64,000 nucleotides of DNA from Saccharibacillus kuerlensis DSM 22868 (GTDB lineage Bacteria > Bacillota > Bacilli > Paenibacillales > Paenibacillaceae), in contig NZ_KB899292.1 in the NCBI RefSeq assembly GCF_000378145.1, positions 24,453 to 88,452 on the forward strand, written 5' to 3'. Under the pieces are notes generated by a model that worked only from the letters and a program-made list of their open reading frames with translations, did no database searches and was not told where the DNA came from. A program made the position numbers and the translations under genes. This document shows positions 55,179-64,000 of the stretch, piece after piece (the stretch's first letter is position 1; each line of letters begins with the position of its first letter).

Positions 55179-56513
55179 TTAGACCGACTGTTCAGGAGCC
55201 GCAGCAGCCGCTTTCTCCAGAGAAGAAAACTTCATCCGCCGCACCGCATAGTAAACAAGCCCTACAACCAGCCAGCCGGTGCCGAGCATCAGCGAAGATT
55301 TGCCGAGCAGCGTAATCAGATACAGGACGAACAGCGCTCCGAACAGCGGACAAACGAGACGAATCAGCAGATCCCGCGGCGAACGCCGCTTCTGACGGAT
55401 GATATAGTGGGCGATTACGGAGATATTTACGAACAGGAACGCGGTTAATGCGCCAAAGCTGACGAACTTGATGGCCGTTTCCAGACTAATAAACAAGGCC
55501 GATAGAGAAACCAGGCTCATCAGCAGAATATTGAATACAGGGGTACGATATGTAGGATGCAGAGACGCAAATGGTTTGGGCAGTAGAGAGGTGCGGCCCA
55601 TGACCAGCAGCAGCCGGGTAACGGTTGTCATGGAAGACATGCCCTGAGACAGGACGGAGAAGATGATTACGAAAGTAAATACGCCGGCCAGCAGACCTCC
55701 GCCGATCGACTGCATCAGTTCATAACCCGCCGAATCCACGTTGGTATAAGCAAAGTTCGGATAAATCTGCTGAATCAGATAGGCCGTTACGAAGTACAGC
55801 AGGCCGGCAAGAACAACAATGATGAAAATGGCCCGAGGGATTGTTTTCTTGGGGTCCTTGGTTTCTTCCGCCATCGTAGTGATGGAATCAAAGCCAAGGA
55901 AGGAAAAGCAGACCAGCGAAGCGCCAGCAAGAATGGCGGAAAAACTGACGCCTCCCGAGTCAGGGAACGGGTTGAATCCGGCACTTACGCCTCCCGTGAT
56001 GCCTTTATAAACCAGCATTCCGCAGAAGCCGGCGATAAACAAAATTTGCAGCAGGACGAACACTTTACTGATATTTGCCGAAGTTTTGATGCCGATGATG
56101 TTGATGGCCATGACGATCAGCGTCAGCAGCACAATCCATACCGCCGAAGGAACCGACGAGAACTGCGCATGCAGATTCACGCCGAACATCAGCACCGCTA
56201 CAATACAGGAAAATAAGTAATCCAACAGAATCGCCCAGCCTACAATAAAGCCGATAAATGGATTGATTGCTTTGGACACATACGTATAAGCAGACCCTGA
56301 TACAGGAAAAGCTTTAGCCATCTGTCCATAGCTGAGTGCCGTAAATACAATAGCGACGAAAGCGAGCAGATAAGCGGCGAGCAGCATACCACCTGATCCT
56401 TCATGCAGGACTCCAAAACTGGTGAAGAAGATCATGGGCGACATCCAGGCCAATCCCATTGTTACAACATGCGATAAAGACAAATCTCTTTTTAATGTGA
56501 TTTCTTTTGACAT
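55179..56513 (-). CDS. APC family amino acid/amine permease
   Basis: A 444-residue APC-superfamily transporter with about 12 helices. It has GLAWMSPMIFFTSFGV in helix 1 and the conserved FLGFDSITTMAEETKDPKKT segment in helix 6. The gene is divergent from the guanidine operon, 438 bases from its first start, with a GlnR/TnrA box and a riboswitch between. Its orientation means the riboswitch cannot control it. The location suggests uptake of guanidine or another nitrogen compound, which is an inference. The ribosome site is weak. Confidence 0.88.
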   Translation of the reverse strand: MSKEITLKRDLSLSHVVTMGLAWMSPMIFFTSFGVLHEGSGGMLLAAYLLAFVAIVFTALSYGQMAKAFPVSGSAYTYVSKAINPFIGFIVGWAILLDYLFSCIVAVLMFGVNLHAQFSSVPSAVWIVLLTLIVMAINIIGIKTSANISKVFVLLQILFIAGFCGMLVYKGITGGVSAGFNPFPDSGGVSFSAILAGASLVCFSFLGFDSITTMAEETKDPKKTIPRAIFIIVVLAGLLYFVTAYLIQQIYPNFAYTNVDSAGYELMQSIGGGLLAGVFTFVIIFSVLSQGMSSMTTVTRLLLVMGRTSLLPKPFASLHPTYRTPVFNILLMSLVSLSALFISLETAIKFVSFGALTAFLFVNISVIAHYIIRQKRRSPRDLLIRLVCPLFGALFVLYLITLLGKSSLMLGTGWLVVGLVYYAVRRMKFSSLEKAAAAAPEQSV

Positions 56514-56728
56514 ATGTATTCACGCTCCATTCGGAATTTTTCTGAAGAAGCCAAGCTTTCGTGTCAGGTTTTATACGACTCATAAAGTAGCCTGACTATA
56601 TCAAGCTTCTTTTTCGTTTGTAAATAGGAACATATATTCTTTTTACAATAAAAACTGACATACACACTTGGAAAAACGAACTTTTTCATTGAAATTCTTA
56701 GAAATTCCTTGTCTCTCTCAAAATCTTA

Positions 56729-56745
56729 TGTTATTGTTCATGACA
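56729..56745. promoter_or_regulatory. GlnR/TnrA box in the guanidine operon promoter
   Basis: TGTTATTGTTCATGACA fits the nitrogen-control consensus TGTNAN7TNACA at every fixed position. It is embedded in a larger 8-bp inverted repeat (TCTTATGT / ACATAAGA, 56724-56750). It overlaps the predicted -35, a position at which GlnR represses when nitrogen is plentiful. Confidence 0.75.
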
Positions 56746-56762
56746 TAAGAACTGCATACAAA
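56734..56762 (+). promoter_or_regulatory. Predicted promoter of the guanidine operon
   Basis: A -35-like TTGTTC (56734-56739) and a -10-like TACAAA (56757-56762) are 17 bases apart. Transcription would begin about 56769, exactly at the first base of the riboswitch aptamer, which supports the assignment. Confidence 0.55.
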
Positions 56763-56768
56763 TTGTTT

Positions 56769-56909
56769 TCTAGGGTTCCGGGTCTTGCATAAGGCTGACT
56801 GGTCCGAGAGAAAACGCATTGGCAGCAAAATGTCGATGTCCACGGCGGGACAAAAGCCCGGGAGAAATTTCAAAGCCTATCGCTTTGATTATTTCTCCCG
56901 GGCTTTTTG
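56769..56909 (+). ncRNA. Guanidine-I (ykkC) riboswitch with terminator platform
   Basis: The hallmark sequences occur in order: CTAGGGTTCCG at 56770, CTGGTCCGAGAG at 56799, and ACGGCGGGACAAAAGCCCGG at 56842. This is the guanidine-I aptamer. Its 3' strand AGCCCGGGAGAAAT (56855-56868) is also the 5' arm of a terminator paired with ATTTCTCCCGGGCT (56891-56904), with an inner CAAAGC/GCTTTG stem, followed by five T. Guanidine binding should stop the terminator forming and turn on the downstream genes. Confidence 0.95.
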
Positions 56910-56951
56910 TATTTTCATTCATCGCTTACCTATATTCGAGGAGGTTTTCAT

Positions 56952-57668
56952 ATGGGAGTATTCACGATTCAACCTGGCGGCAAGTGGTCGGGCGTGATTG
57001 GAAAAGGCAAACAAATTCAATTCAAAGCCGCAGGCAATCAGGCTAACCTGTCCGTTCTGCTGTATCACGCGCCGTATCCTGCCGAACGCTACAACATGCC
57101 GGATACGTTAAAAGCGCAGCATACTGCCCTGTTGACGGCAGGCCATGTACTGATGAGCGACCAGGGCCGCGTGCTCGCCTCCATCATCGAAGATACTGTA
57201 GGCTGGCATGATCCTTTAAGCGGATATACGACAAGAAGTGCAACGAACGAACGATACGGCTTCACGAATTACCAGCAGCAGCGGAATGGCTGGCTGCGCA
57301 GCGGGGCAGAGAACTTTACGGTTGAATTGTTCCGCAACCAGCTGACGCCGCGCGATCTGATCCCGCCTGTGAATCTGTTCTCCAAAGTTATCTGCGAATT
57401 GGATGGAAGTATGCGCTACGTCGAACAGGACACCGCAGGCCGGACCGTTACGCTGCGCACGGAGATGGATGTGCTGTTTCTTTTCTCCAATACGCCAAAT
57501 CCACTGAATCCATCGCCGGTTTATCCGGATACCGCTATTGAAGTTCGGGTGAGCGACGCGATGCCGGTAACCGAACAGGATCTCTGCGTACGACACTGCC
57601 CGGAGAACCGCCGCGCTTTTGAAAATACATGGCAGGCCCAAGAGCTGCTGAGAGGAGCGAACGCCTAA
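56952..57668 (+). CDS. DUF1989 protein, urea carboxylase-associated type 1; carboxyguanidine deiminase subunit
   Basis: A 238-residue protein. The segments [20 protein letters not shown] and [20 protein letters not shown] match the urea carboxylase-associated DUF1989 family. Work on guanidine metabolism showed that a pair of these proteins (CgdAB) deiminates carboxyguanidine to allophanate and ammonia. The ATG at 56952 follows GAGGAGG, directly after the riboswitch. It is the first gene of the operon, and its stop overlaps the next start (TAATG). The exact subunit letter is not assigned here. Confidence 0.9.
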   Translation: MGVFTIQPGGKWSGVIGKGKQIQFKAAGNQANLSVLLYHAPYPAERYNMPDTLKAQHTALLTAGHVLMSDQGRVLASIIEDTVGWHDPLSGYTTRSATNERYGFTNYQQQRNGWLRSGAENFTVELFRNQLTPRDLIPPVNLFSKVICELDGSMRYVEQDTAGRTVTLRTEMDVLFLFSNTPNPLNPSPVYPDTAIEVRVSDAMPVTEQDLCVRHCPENRRAFENTWQAQELLRGANA

Positions 57669-58342
57669 TGATGACTCACGAATTTGTGCCTACATTAAGT
57701 ACGCTGGATCCGGAAGAAGCGATTTACTCCCATATCATCCCCGCCGGCGATGGCTGGCTGTATGATCTGCTCCCGGGACAAACCCTCCGTATCGTGGATT
57801 TGGAAGGCAATCAGGCGGTCGATACGCTCTTCTATGCAAGCGAAGATCCAAGCGATCATTACAGCGCTATTCAGACCATTACCGGGCAGCAAAATCTGTA
57901 TTTGACGACCGGCTCCGTTCTCAAAGCGGAATCCGGACTTGATCTGCTTCGCATTGCTGCCGACACCTGCGGCCGCCACGATACGATCGGCGGTGCCTGC
58001 TCCGCTCAGAGCAATACGGTTCGCTATTCGCACGATACGCTGCCGATGCACAACTGCCGGGATACGTTCATGCTGATGCTGGCGGAGCGCCCCGCTTTCA
58101 CCAAACGGGATCTGGCGCCGAACGTCAATTTCTTCATGAATGTTCCGGTTACGCCGGAAGGCAAGCTTACTTTTGCAGACGGAGTATCCGGGCCCGGCCG
58201 CTATGTGGAACTGGTCGCGCTCGCTCCGGTTACGGTATTGATCAGCAATTGCCCGCAGCTGAATAACCCCTGCAATGCTTACAACCCGACACCTGCACAA
58301 GTACTGATCTGGAACAGCGAAGGAGGCGAAGCCCATGTTTAA
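57668..58342 (+). CDS. DUF1989 protein, urea carboxylase-associated type 2; carboxyguanidine deiminase subunit
   Basis: A 224-residue paralogue of the preceding protein. Conserved pieces are [40 protein letters not shown] and [10 protein letters not shown]; the cysteine and histidines are candidates for the metal site. It should form the heteromeric carboxyguanidine deiminase with its neighbour. The start at 57668 overlaps the previous stop by one base. Its end overlaps the carboxylase start by eight bases, indicating tight translational coupling. Confidence 0.9.
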   Translation: MMTHEFVPTLSTLDPEEAIYSHIIPAGDGWLYDLLPGQTLRIVDLEGNQAVDTLFYASEDPSDHYSAIQTITGQQNLYLTTGSVLKAESGLDLLRIAADTCGRHDTIGGACSAQSNTVRYSHDTLPMHNCRDTFMLMLAERPAFTKRDLAPNVNFFMNVPVTPEGKLTFADGVSGPGRYVELVALAPVTVLISNCPQLNNPCNAYNPTPAQVLIWNSEGGEAHV

Positions 58343-61300
58343 CAAAGTGATGATTGCCAACCGCGGCGCGATTGCGGTGCGTATCCTGCGTACGCTGAAG
58401 AAGATGGGGATCCCTTCCCTGGTCGTATACACACAGGCGGATCGCGACAGCCTGCATGTGGAATTGGCGGATGAAGCGGTATTGATCGGCGAAGGTCCGG
58501 CCAAAGAAAGCTACATTAATGCAGAACTGATTCTGCAAACGGCTCTGGATCACGGCGTGGATGGGATTCACCCGGGGTACGGCTTCCTGAGCGAAAATGC
58601 TTCTTTTGCCAAAGCCTGCGCGGAGCAGGGCATTGCTTTTATCGGACCAAGCCCCGAGCATATCGAACTGTTCGGCTTGAAGCACACTGCCCGGGCGATG
58701 GCTGAAGAAGCGGGCGTACCGCTGCTGCCAGGCACCGGTTTGATGGAAAATTTGGCGGAAGCGGTCATGCATGCAAGACGTATCGGTTACCCGATCATGC
58801 TGAAAAGTACGGCGGGCGGCGGCGGGATCGGCATGCGCATCTGCGAAAACGAAGAAGAGCTGAAAGATTCCTACGCGTCAGTAACCCGTTTGGCGACAGC
58901 CAATTTCAATGACGGCGGCGTATTTCTGGAAAAGTACATCTCCCATGCCAGGCATGTGGAAGTACAAATTTTCGGCAATGCATTCGGCGAAGCGATAGCA
59001 CTGGGCGAACGCGACTGTTCCGTGCAGCGCCGCAACCAGAAGGTGATCGAAGAAACGCCGGCTCCGCTGCTGCCCGAAGACGTTCGACAGCGCATGCTGG
59101 ATTGCGCGCAGGCGCTTGCCCAGGCAGCAAACTATCGCAGCGCGGGAACGGTGGAATTCTTATATGATGCGGCTGCGGAACAATTTTACTTCCTTGAAGT
59201 CAATACGCGACTGCAGGTTGAGCATGGCGTTACGGAAGAAGTGCTGGGGATCGATCTCGTCGAGTGGATGGTACGAGAAGCGATGAACGAGCTGCAAGCC
59301 CTGCCAACTCTCGTTCGCAAGCCGCAGGGACACAGCCTGCAGGTTCGTCTGTACGCTGAAGACTCTTTCCAGGATTTCCGTCCAAGTGCCGGAATCATCG
59401 ACGGTGTGATCTGGCCGGAAGGAGCCCGCACAGAAACCTGGATTGCCAAAGGGGTTGAAGTGACTACTCTGTACGATCCGATGCTGGCAAAAATTATCGT
59501 GCACGCGGAAAATCGGACAGCGGCTATCGAAGCCATGATCGCCTGTCTCGACGAAATGCGCGTGTACGGCATTACGACGAATCAATCGTATATCGCCTCC
59601 TTCCTTCAAGAGCCGGATTTCCAAAATGGACATGTACATACCGGTATGCTCGCCGGCTTCTCCCCTCTCGAGCACGCGATCGAAGTGATCGACGGCGGCA
59701 TTCAGACGACTGTGCAGGATTATCCGGGACGCACCGGCTACTGGGACATTGGCGTACCGCCTTCGGGACCGATGGATGCCCTCGCTTTCCGTCTGGGCAA
59801 TCGCCTGCTCGGCAACGAAGAAACGGCGGCAGGATTGGAGATGACTTTCCGCGGCGGCACTTACCGCTTCCGGGATGAGATGTGGTTCTGCCTAACCGGC
59901 GCCGCTATGACTGCTTCCCTGGACGGGGTTCCGGTGCCGCTCTACACGCCTACCCAGGCGCCGGCAGGTTCGGTATTGACGATCGGCGAAGCGTCATCAG
60001 GCATGCGAGCTTACCTGCTGGCAGCTGGCGGACTGGATATTCCGCTGACGCTCGGCAGCGCCTCTACCTTCACGCTCGGCGGCTTCGGCGGCTACGGCGG
60101 CGGAACGCTTCGCCCGGGCGCCGTGCTTCGTGTGAAGCCGTCGGAAGGACAGCGGCTTGCTGCTCCTGGTTCGGCTTCGCTGCCCGCCGTGTCCCGCGAA
60201 TGGACCATTGGCGTTATTCCGGGCCCGCACTGCACGCAAGAGTACCTGCTGCCCGCTTATCTGGACCAACTGACGGAAACGACTTGGGAAGTGCATTTCA
60301 ACAGCTCGCGTACCGGCGTTCGGCTGGTCGGCCCCGCACCGCTGTGGGCGAGAGAAGACGGCGGCGACGCCGGTCTCCATCCTTCCAATATTCATGACAA
60401 CGCCTATGCGGTAGGCGCTCTGGATTTGACCGGCGATATGCCGATCCTGCTCGGACCGGACGGTCCGAGTCTCGGCGGCTTTGTCTGCCCCGTAACTACG
60501 GCTTCCGCCGAACTGTGGAAGCTCGGTCAGCTTCGCCCTGGCGATCAGGTCCGCTTTACGCTCATTACCGTGGAAGAAGCCGAACAGCTTTGGCAGAAGC
60601 AGGAGCATTTCCTGAACCATCTGCAGGAAGGCGCACCGCTTCCGGTGCTGCCGGAACATTCAAGCGGAACCTATATGCCGCTGCTTGCTTTTGAAGAAGA
60701 GAACCGCCGGTTCCCGATTGCGGTACGCTGCTCGGGAGACGAGAATATTTTGGTGGAATACGGAGCGCGGGAACTGGATCTTCTGTACCGCTTCCAGGTC
60801 TACGTGCTGATGCAGGCAATCCAAGACAGCGGCCTGATTCCTTACAAAGAATTGACGCCAGGCATTCGCTCGCTGCAAATCCATTTGGACCGCTCGCGCA
60901 TCTCGGTCAAAGAAGCCGCGGCGCGGTTGATGGAGTTGGACCGGACACTGCCATCGCTCGATTCGATCGAAGTGCCGTCGCGTATCGTTAAGCTGCCGCT
61001 GTCCTGGGACGATCCGGCTACCCGGCTCGCGATTGAACGGTATCAGCAGAATGTACGTCCCGATGCGCCTTGGTGCCCAAGCAACCTGGAGTTTATTCGT
61101 CGGATGAACGGCCTGGGATCGATCGACGAAGTAGCCGAAGTCGTATTCAACGCTTCTTATCTGGTTATGGGACTGGGCGACGTGTACTTGGGCGCACCGG
61201 TAGCCGTACCGCTCGATCCAAGACACCGGCTGGTCACGACCAAATATAATCCGGCCCGTACCTGGACGCCGGAAAATGCGGTAGGGATCGGCGGCGCTTA

Positions 61301-61946
61301 TCTATGCGTATACGGCATGGAAGGTCCGGGCGGCTATCAATTCGTGGGCCGAACCGTGCAGATGTGGAACAAAATCCGCCATACCGCGAACTTTGAGCCT
61401 GGCAAACCGTGGCTGCTTCGTTTCTTCGACCAAATTCAGTTCTACCCGGTATCCGAGCAAGATCTGCTGCAGATGCGGGAAGATTTCCCTCGCGGCGACT
61501 TCACGGTCGAAATGGAAGAAACGACGTTCAATCTCGGGGATTACCTGAAATGGCTGACGACGATCGAACAGGATTCCGCCGTATTCCGCGAGTCCCAGCA
61601 GTCCGCTTTCCAGCAGGAACGGGAACTGTGGAAAACACTTGGCATTGCCGAGCACGTATCCGAACCCGAAACTGCCGTGTCTCAAGAGCAGAATGCCGTA
61701 CCGGAAGGCAGTCTGGCCGTTAACAGCGCCATGTCCGGCAGCGTATGGAAGGTTCTCGTGGAACCCGGCCAATTCGTGAAGAAAGACGAGACTCTTATAA
61801 TAGAAGAAAGTATGAAAATGGAGTTCCATCAGATCGCGCCTTTCAGCGGCATCGTGACTTCGGTCGTCGTGTCGCCGGGCGATCAGGTTCGTGCCGGAGA
61901 CTGCATCGCGACCATTCATCCCGAACAAGAGGAGGCGGCTTCATGA
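58335..61946 (+). CDS. Guanidine carboxylase (urea carboxylase family)
   Basis: A 1203-residue biotin enzyme. Residues 1-450 are biotin carboxylase ([21 protein letters not shown]-grasp [22 protein letters not shown]). About 455-770 is a KipA-like carboxyltransferase half ([20 protein letters not shown]), and about 790-1005 a KipI-like half. The C-terminal carrier domain has biotin Lys1161 in EESMKMEF. It carboxylates guanidine (or urea) with ATP and bicarbonate. The riboswitch and the DUF1989 partners favour guanidine. The residue that separates guanidine from urea specificity in the CT domain was not located by eye. Confidence 0.93.
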   Translation: MFNKVMIANRGAIAVRILRTLKKMGIPSLVVYTQADRDSLHVELADEAVLIGEGPAKESYINAELILQTALDHGVDGIHPGYGFLSENASFAKACAEQGIAFIGPSPEHIELFGLKHTARAMAEEAGVPLLPGTGLMENLAEAVMHARRIGYPIMLKSTAGGGGIGMRICENEEELKDSYASVTRLATANFNDGGVFLEKYISHARHVEVQIFGNAFGEAIALGERDCSVQRRNQKVIEETPAPLLPEDVRQRMLDCAQALAQAANYRSAGTVEFLYDAAAEQFYFLEVNTRLQVEHGVTEEVLGIDLVEWMVREAMNELQALPTLVRKPQGHSLQVRLYAEDSFQDFRPSAGIIDGVIWPEGARTETWIAKGVEVTTLYDPMLAKIIVHAENRTAAIEAMIACLDEMRVYGITTNQSYIASFLQEPDFQNGHVHTGMLAGFSPLEHAIEVIDGGIQTTVQDYPGRTGYWDIGVPPSGPMDALAFRLGNRLLGNEETAAGLEMTFRGGTYRFRDEMWFCLTGAAMTASLDGVPVPLYTPTQAPAGSVLTIGEASSGMRAYLLAAGGLDIPLTLGSASTFTLGGFGGYGGGTLRPGAVLRVKPSEGQRLAAPGSASLPAVSREWTIGVIPGPHCTQEYLLPAYLDQLTETTWEVHFNSSRTGVRLVGPAPLWAREDGGDAGLHPSNIHDNAYAVGALDLTGDMPILLGPDGPSLGGFVCPVTTASAELWKLGQLRPGDQVRFTLITVEEAEQLWQKQEHFLNHLQEGAPLPVLPEHSSGTYMPLLAFEEENRRFPIAVRCSGDENILVEYGARELDLLYRFQVYVLMQAIQDSGLIPYKELTPGIRSLQIHLDRSRISVKEAAARLMELDRTLPSLDSIEVPSRIVKLPLSWDDPATRLAIERYQQNVRPDAPWCPSNLEFIRRMNGLGSIDEVAEVVFNASYLVMGLGDVYLGAPVAVPLDPRHRLVTTKYNPARTWTPENAVGIGGAYLCVYGMEGPGGYQFVGRTVQMWNKIRHTANFEPGKPWLLRFFDQIQFYPVSEQDLLQMREDFPRGDFTVEMEETTFNLGDYLKWLTTIEQDSAVFRESQQSAFQQERELWKTLGIAEHVSEPETAVSQEQNAVPEGSLAVNSAMSGSVWKVLVEPGQFVKKDETLIIEESMKMEFHQIAPFSGIVTSVVVSPGDQVRAGDCIATIHPEQEEAAS

Positions 61947-63694
61947 GTGTACAATGTATTCCTGCACAGCTAACAATCGAGGTATTGCGGAGCGGATACC
62001 GGAAAGGCTTGTTTACGCCGGAAGAAGTCATCAGCGCCATTATCCAGAGAGCGGAGCAGTCGGCAGAAAAGCATATCTGGATTCTGCCGCCCGTTTACGA
62101 GCGAATAAGTCCTTATCTGGAAAATCTGCAGGGGCTGAACCCCGAGGATTATCCGCTGTGGGGCATTCCATTTGCCGTCAAAGACAACATCGAAGTATCC
62201 GGTTGGCCGATTACGGCCGCCTGCCCGGATTATGCCTATACGGCCGAGCAGCATTCAGGCGTTGTCGAGCGGCTGATTGCTGCCGGCGCTGTTCCTGTCG
62301 GCAAAACCAATTTGGATCAGTTTGCAACCGGCCTGGTCGGCACAAGAAGTCCTTATGGAGATACCCATAACGCGCTTCGGCCGGAGCTGATTAGCGGCGG
62401 ATCAAGTTCCGGCTCCGCGGTTGCCGTAGCGCTGGGCCAAGCGGCCTTCGCGCTGGGTACGGATACGGCCGGTTCGGGCCGTGTTCCGGCCGCATTGAAC
62501 GGGCTGATCGGTTATAAGCCAGCCGTAGGCGCTTGGCCTTCGCGCGGCGTTGTTCCGGCATGCCGCAGCATCGACTGCGTCACGGCATTCGCGAATACTT
62601 TAGAAGATGCGGCATCTGTAGACCGTCAGATTCGCGGCCGAATGGAAGAAGATCCTTATTCATTCGATCGTCCACTGGCGCCCGCCGCCCTTCCCGATCG
62701 CTTTCTGCTTCCTGCCGAACCGCTTGCTTTTTATGGACCGTTCGAGAATGAATACCGGGCCGCATGGGAACGTGCCAAGCAGATGGTTAAGCAGACGGGG
62801 ATTCCTGTAGTCGAAGTGGACATCTCTATGCTGCGGGAAGCGGCGGCACTGCTCTATGAAGGACCGCTCGTTGCCGAGCGCTGGTCCGATCTGCAGCCTT
62901 TTATCGAGAATCATCCGGGAGCGGCTCTGCCCGTTACGGAAAAGGTGCTTCGCACTGGAGAACAGGCATCTTTCACAGCCGCCGCCTTATTCCGTTCTCA
63001 GCACCGGCTTGCGGAAATCCGCCGCGCCACCGAAAATCTGCTGCACAATGCCGTGCTGGTGCTGCCGACCGCCGGAGGAACCTGGACGCGTGAGCAGGTC
63101 GCCGCCGATCCGATTGCCACCAATAGTCAGATGGGCCTGTATACCAATCATTGCAATCTGTTGGATCTCAGCGCGCTCGCGATTCCTGCCGGCGAAGCCG
63201 CAGAGCGTCTGCCGTTCGGCATTACCTTGTTTGCCCTGCCTGCCGAAGAAGCCAATCTCGGCGCCGCCGCCCGGCTGATCGAGACGCAGGTAGACCGTAT
63301 CACCGTTGCGGTATGCGGACTTCATATGCGGGGCATGCCGTTGGAGCCGCAGATGATCGGGCTTGGCGCATCCTTTATAGAAACTGTGCAGACTGCTCCC
63401 GCTTATAAACTTTATCGCCTGCCTACCACGCCATCCAAACCGGGTCTTGTTCGGTCAGCCGAAGGCGGAGCTGCCATTGAGGTGGAGCTGTGGAGCATGC
63501 CGGTATCTTCCTTTGGACGCTTTACCGCTTCTATTCCGGCTCCGCTTGGCATCGGCAAGATCGAAATGCAGGACGGCCGGATTGTGTCCGGATTTGTCTG
63601 CGAAGCTTATGCAGCGCAGGGAGCCGCGGATATTTCGCATTACGGCGGTTGGCGGAATGCCATTGCAACTGCCCAGACTGCCTCTCAAATCTGA
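61943..63694 (+). CDS. atzF: Allophanate hydrolase
   Basis: A 583-residue amidase-signature enzyme. The Ser-cisSer-Lys triad is in VKDNIEVSG (Lys), GGSSSGSAVAVALG and GTDTAGSGRVPAA. A C-terminal domain of about 120 residues (GLHMRGMPLEPQMIGLGA onward) is characteristic of allophanate hydrolase and completes hydrolysis to CO2 and ammonia. The ATG at 61943 overlaps the carboxylase stop (ATGA) with GGAGG upstream. It is the last gene of the guanidine operon. Length is full. Confidence 0.95.
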   Translation: MSVQCIPAQLTIEVLRSGYRKGLFTPEEVISAIIQRAEQSAEKHIWILPPVYERISPYLENLQGLNPEDYPLWGIPFAVKDNIEVSGWPITAACPDYAYTAEQHSGVVERLIAAGAVPVGKTNLDQFATGLVGTRSPYGDTHNALRPELISGGSSSGSAVAVALGQAAFALGTDTAGSGRVPAALNGLIGYKPAVGAWPSRGVVPACRSIDCVTAFANTLEDAASVDRQIRGRMEEDPYSFDRPLAPAALPDRFLLPAEPLAFYGPFENEYRAAWERAKQMVKQTGIPVVEVDISMLREAAALLYEGPLVAERWSDLQPFIENHPGAALPVTEKVLRTGEQASFTAAALFRSQHRLAEIRRATENLLHNAVLVLPTAGGTWTREQVAADPIATNSQMGLYTNHCNLLDLSALAIPAGEAAERLPFGITLFALPAEEANLGAAARLIETQVDRITVAVCGLHMRGMPLEPQMIGLGASFIETVQTAPAYKLYRLPTTPSKPGLVRSAEGGAAIEVELWSMPVSSFGRFTASIPAPLGIGKIEMQDGRIVSGFVCEAYAAQGAADISHYGGWRNAIATAQTASQI

Positions 63695-63714
63695 TTGCTG
63701 CTATTAATTTATAG

Positions 63715-63766
63715 AAAAAAGACTGTTCCGGAACTCATCGAAGCTGACGAGGGAACAGTCTTTTTG
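63715..63766 (+). terminator. Terminator of the guanidine operon
   Basis: Stem AAAAAAGACTGTTCC/GGAACAGTCTTTTT with a 22-base loop. The T-run merges into the TTTTGG microsatellite. Confidence 0.85.
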
Positions 63767-63845
63767 GTTTTGGTTTTGGTTTTGGTTTTGGTTTTGGTTT
63801 TGGTTTTGGTTTTGGTTTTGGTTTTGGTTTTGGTTTTGGTTTTGG
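63762..63845. repeat. Hexanucleotide microsatellite (TTTTGG)14
   Basis: Fourteen perfect TTTTGG units follow the operon terminator directly and end 29 bases before the stop of the converging AraC gene. A plus-strand frame would read alternating Leu-Val and is not a plausible gene. Confidence 0.97.
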
Positions 63846-63873
63846 TTTTCGGCAAGAAATGTTCTTCTAAGCT

Positions 63874-64000
63874 CTATTTCCGGTAAAACAGGGGCGCTCT
63901 CCCCGTCACTTCCTTGAACACCCGGCCAAAATGGGTCACACTGCCGAAGCCTACTTTTCGCGCGATGACGTTCACTTTCAGGGAAGAGTTCAGAAGCAGC
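63874..64000 (-). CDS. AraC-family regulator, C-terminal end only (cut by window edge)
   Basis: A 42-codon minus-strand frame, open at the right edge and ending at 63874. It reads VIARKVGFGSVTHFGRVFKE followed by VTGRAPLFYRK, the second helix-turn-helix of an AraC/XylS protein. The rest of the gene lies outside the window. Its target is not known; its position convergent to the guanidine operon does not imply control of it. Confidence 0.8.
   Translation of the reverse strand, partial: LLLNSSLKVNVIARKVGFGSVTHFGRVFKEVTGRAPLFYRK

Noticed and set aside
61745..61942. Extended N-terminus for allophanate hydrolase
   Set aside because: The extra 66 codons overlap the biotin carrier domain of the carboxylase in another frame; the ATG at 61943 has its own ribosome site and a family-like start.
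63695..63886. Plus-strand frame with alternating Leu-Val
   Set aside because: It is the TTTTGG microsatellite read as codons and begins in the terminator region of the guanidine operon.

Overview
The window reads as chromosomal DNA of a Paenibacillaceae-type Firmicute (Paenibacillus or Saccharibacillus-like). Three things point there: moderately high GC, strong AAGGAGG ribosome sites with frequent GTG/TTG starts, and a gene set that mirrors Bacillus loci (ywqB-ywqA, ycsF-ycsG-kipI-kipA-kipR, lpl-type ABC transporters lacking their own ATPase). No rRNA, tRNA, CRISPR array, phage or transposase was seen. The genus is an inference.

Layout. 1-5.6 kb: a MATE exporter cut by the left edge behind a TetR-type operator, a SUKH protein, csaA, an MFS exporter coupled to the remnant of a serine hydrolase, and an Lrp regulator beside an EamA exporter. 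5.7-11.3 kb: TetR-MMPL and GntR-BrnQ pairs. 11.5-16.7 kb: the SWIM/SNF2 pair ywqB-ywqA. 16.9-31.8 kb: housekeeping and sugar genes (GNATs, EEP phosphatase, ThuA plus Gfo/Idh/MocA oxidoreductase under an AraC regulator, TPR, MsrA, GH3, aldose epimerase, aldolase, NudC, CDF metal exporter), with a scar of truncated genes at 19.2-19.6 kb. 31.8-32.7 kb and 35.9-36.1 kb: repeat-rich intergenic DNA. 32.7-41.2 kb: ribA-ribD, an FAD monooxygenase/HxlR pair, a nuclease, a deoxynucleotidase, a soluble MCP and an MHYT histidine kinase. 41.4-46.4 kb: the 5-oxoprolinase operon pxpA-ycsG-pxpB-pxpC with its IclR regulator. 46.6-52.7 kb: an oligosaccharide-type ABC transporter with a membrane-bound AraC regulator. 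52.9-56.5 kb: a K+/H+-type antiporter, a HesB-like protein and an APC permease. 56.7-63.7 kb: a guanidine-degradation operon. The right edge cuts an AraC-family gene.

The main biological theme is nitrogen salvage. The guanidine operon (two DUF1989 proteins, a biotin carboxylase of the urea/guanidine type, allophanate hydrolase) follows a clear guanidine-I (ykkC) riboswitch with a terminator. A perfect GlnR/TnrA box (TGTNAN7TNACA) overlaps the predicted -35 of the same promoter. This suggests two-layer control: nitrogen status at initiation and guanidine at elongation. The KipI/KipA fold pair occurs twice in 20 kb, once as free PxpB/PxpC and once fused inside the guanidine carboxylase.

The most interesting unexplained sequence is a family of 26-bp near-palindromic AT-rich repeats, eight copies in two intergenic clusters 15 kb apart. 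Other unexplained elements are several different tandem arrays (18, 22 and about 41 bp) and two hexanucleotide microsatellites, all in intergenic DNA.
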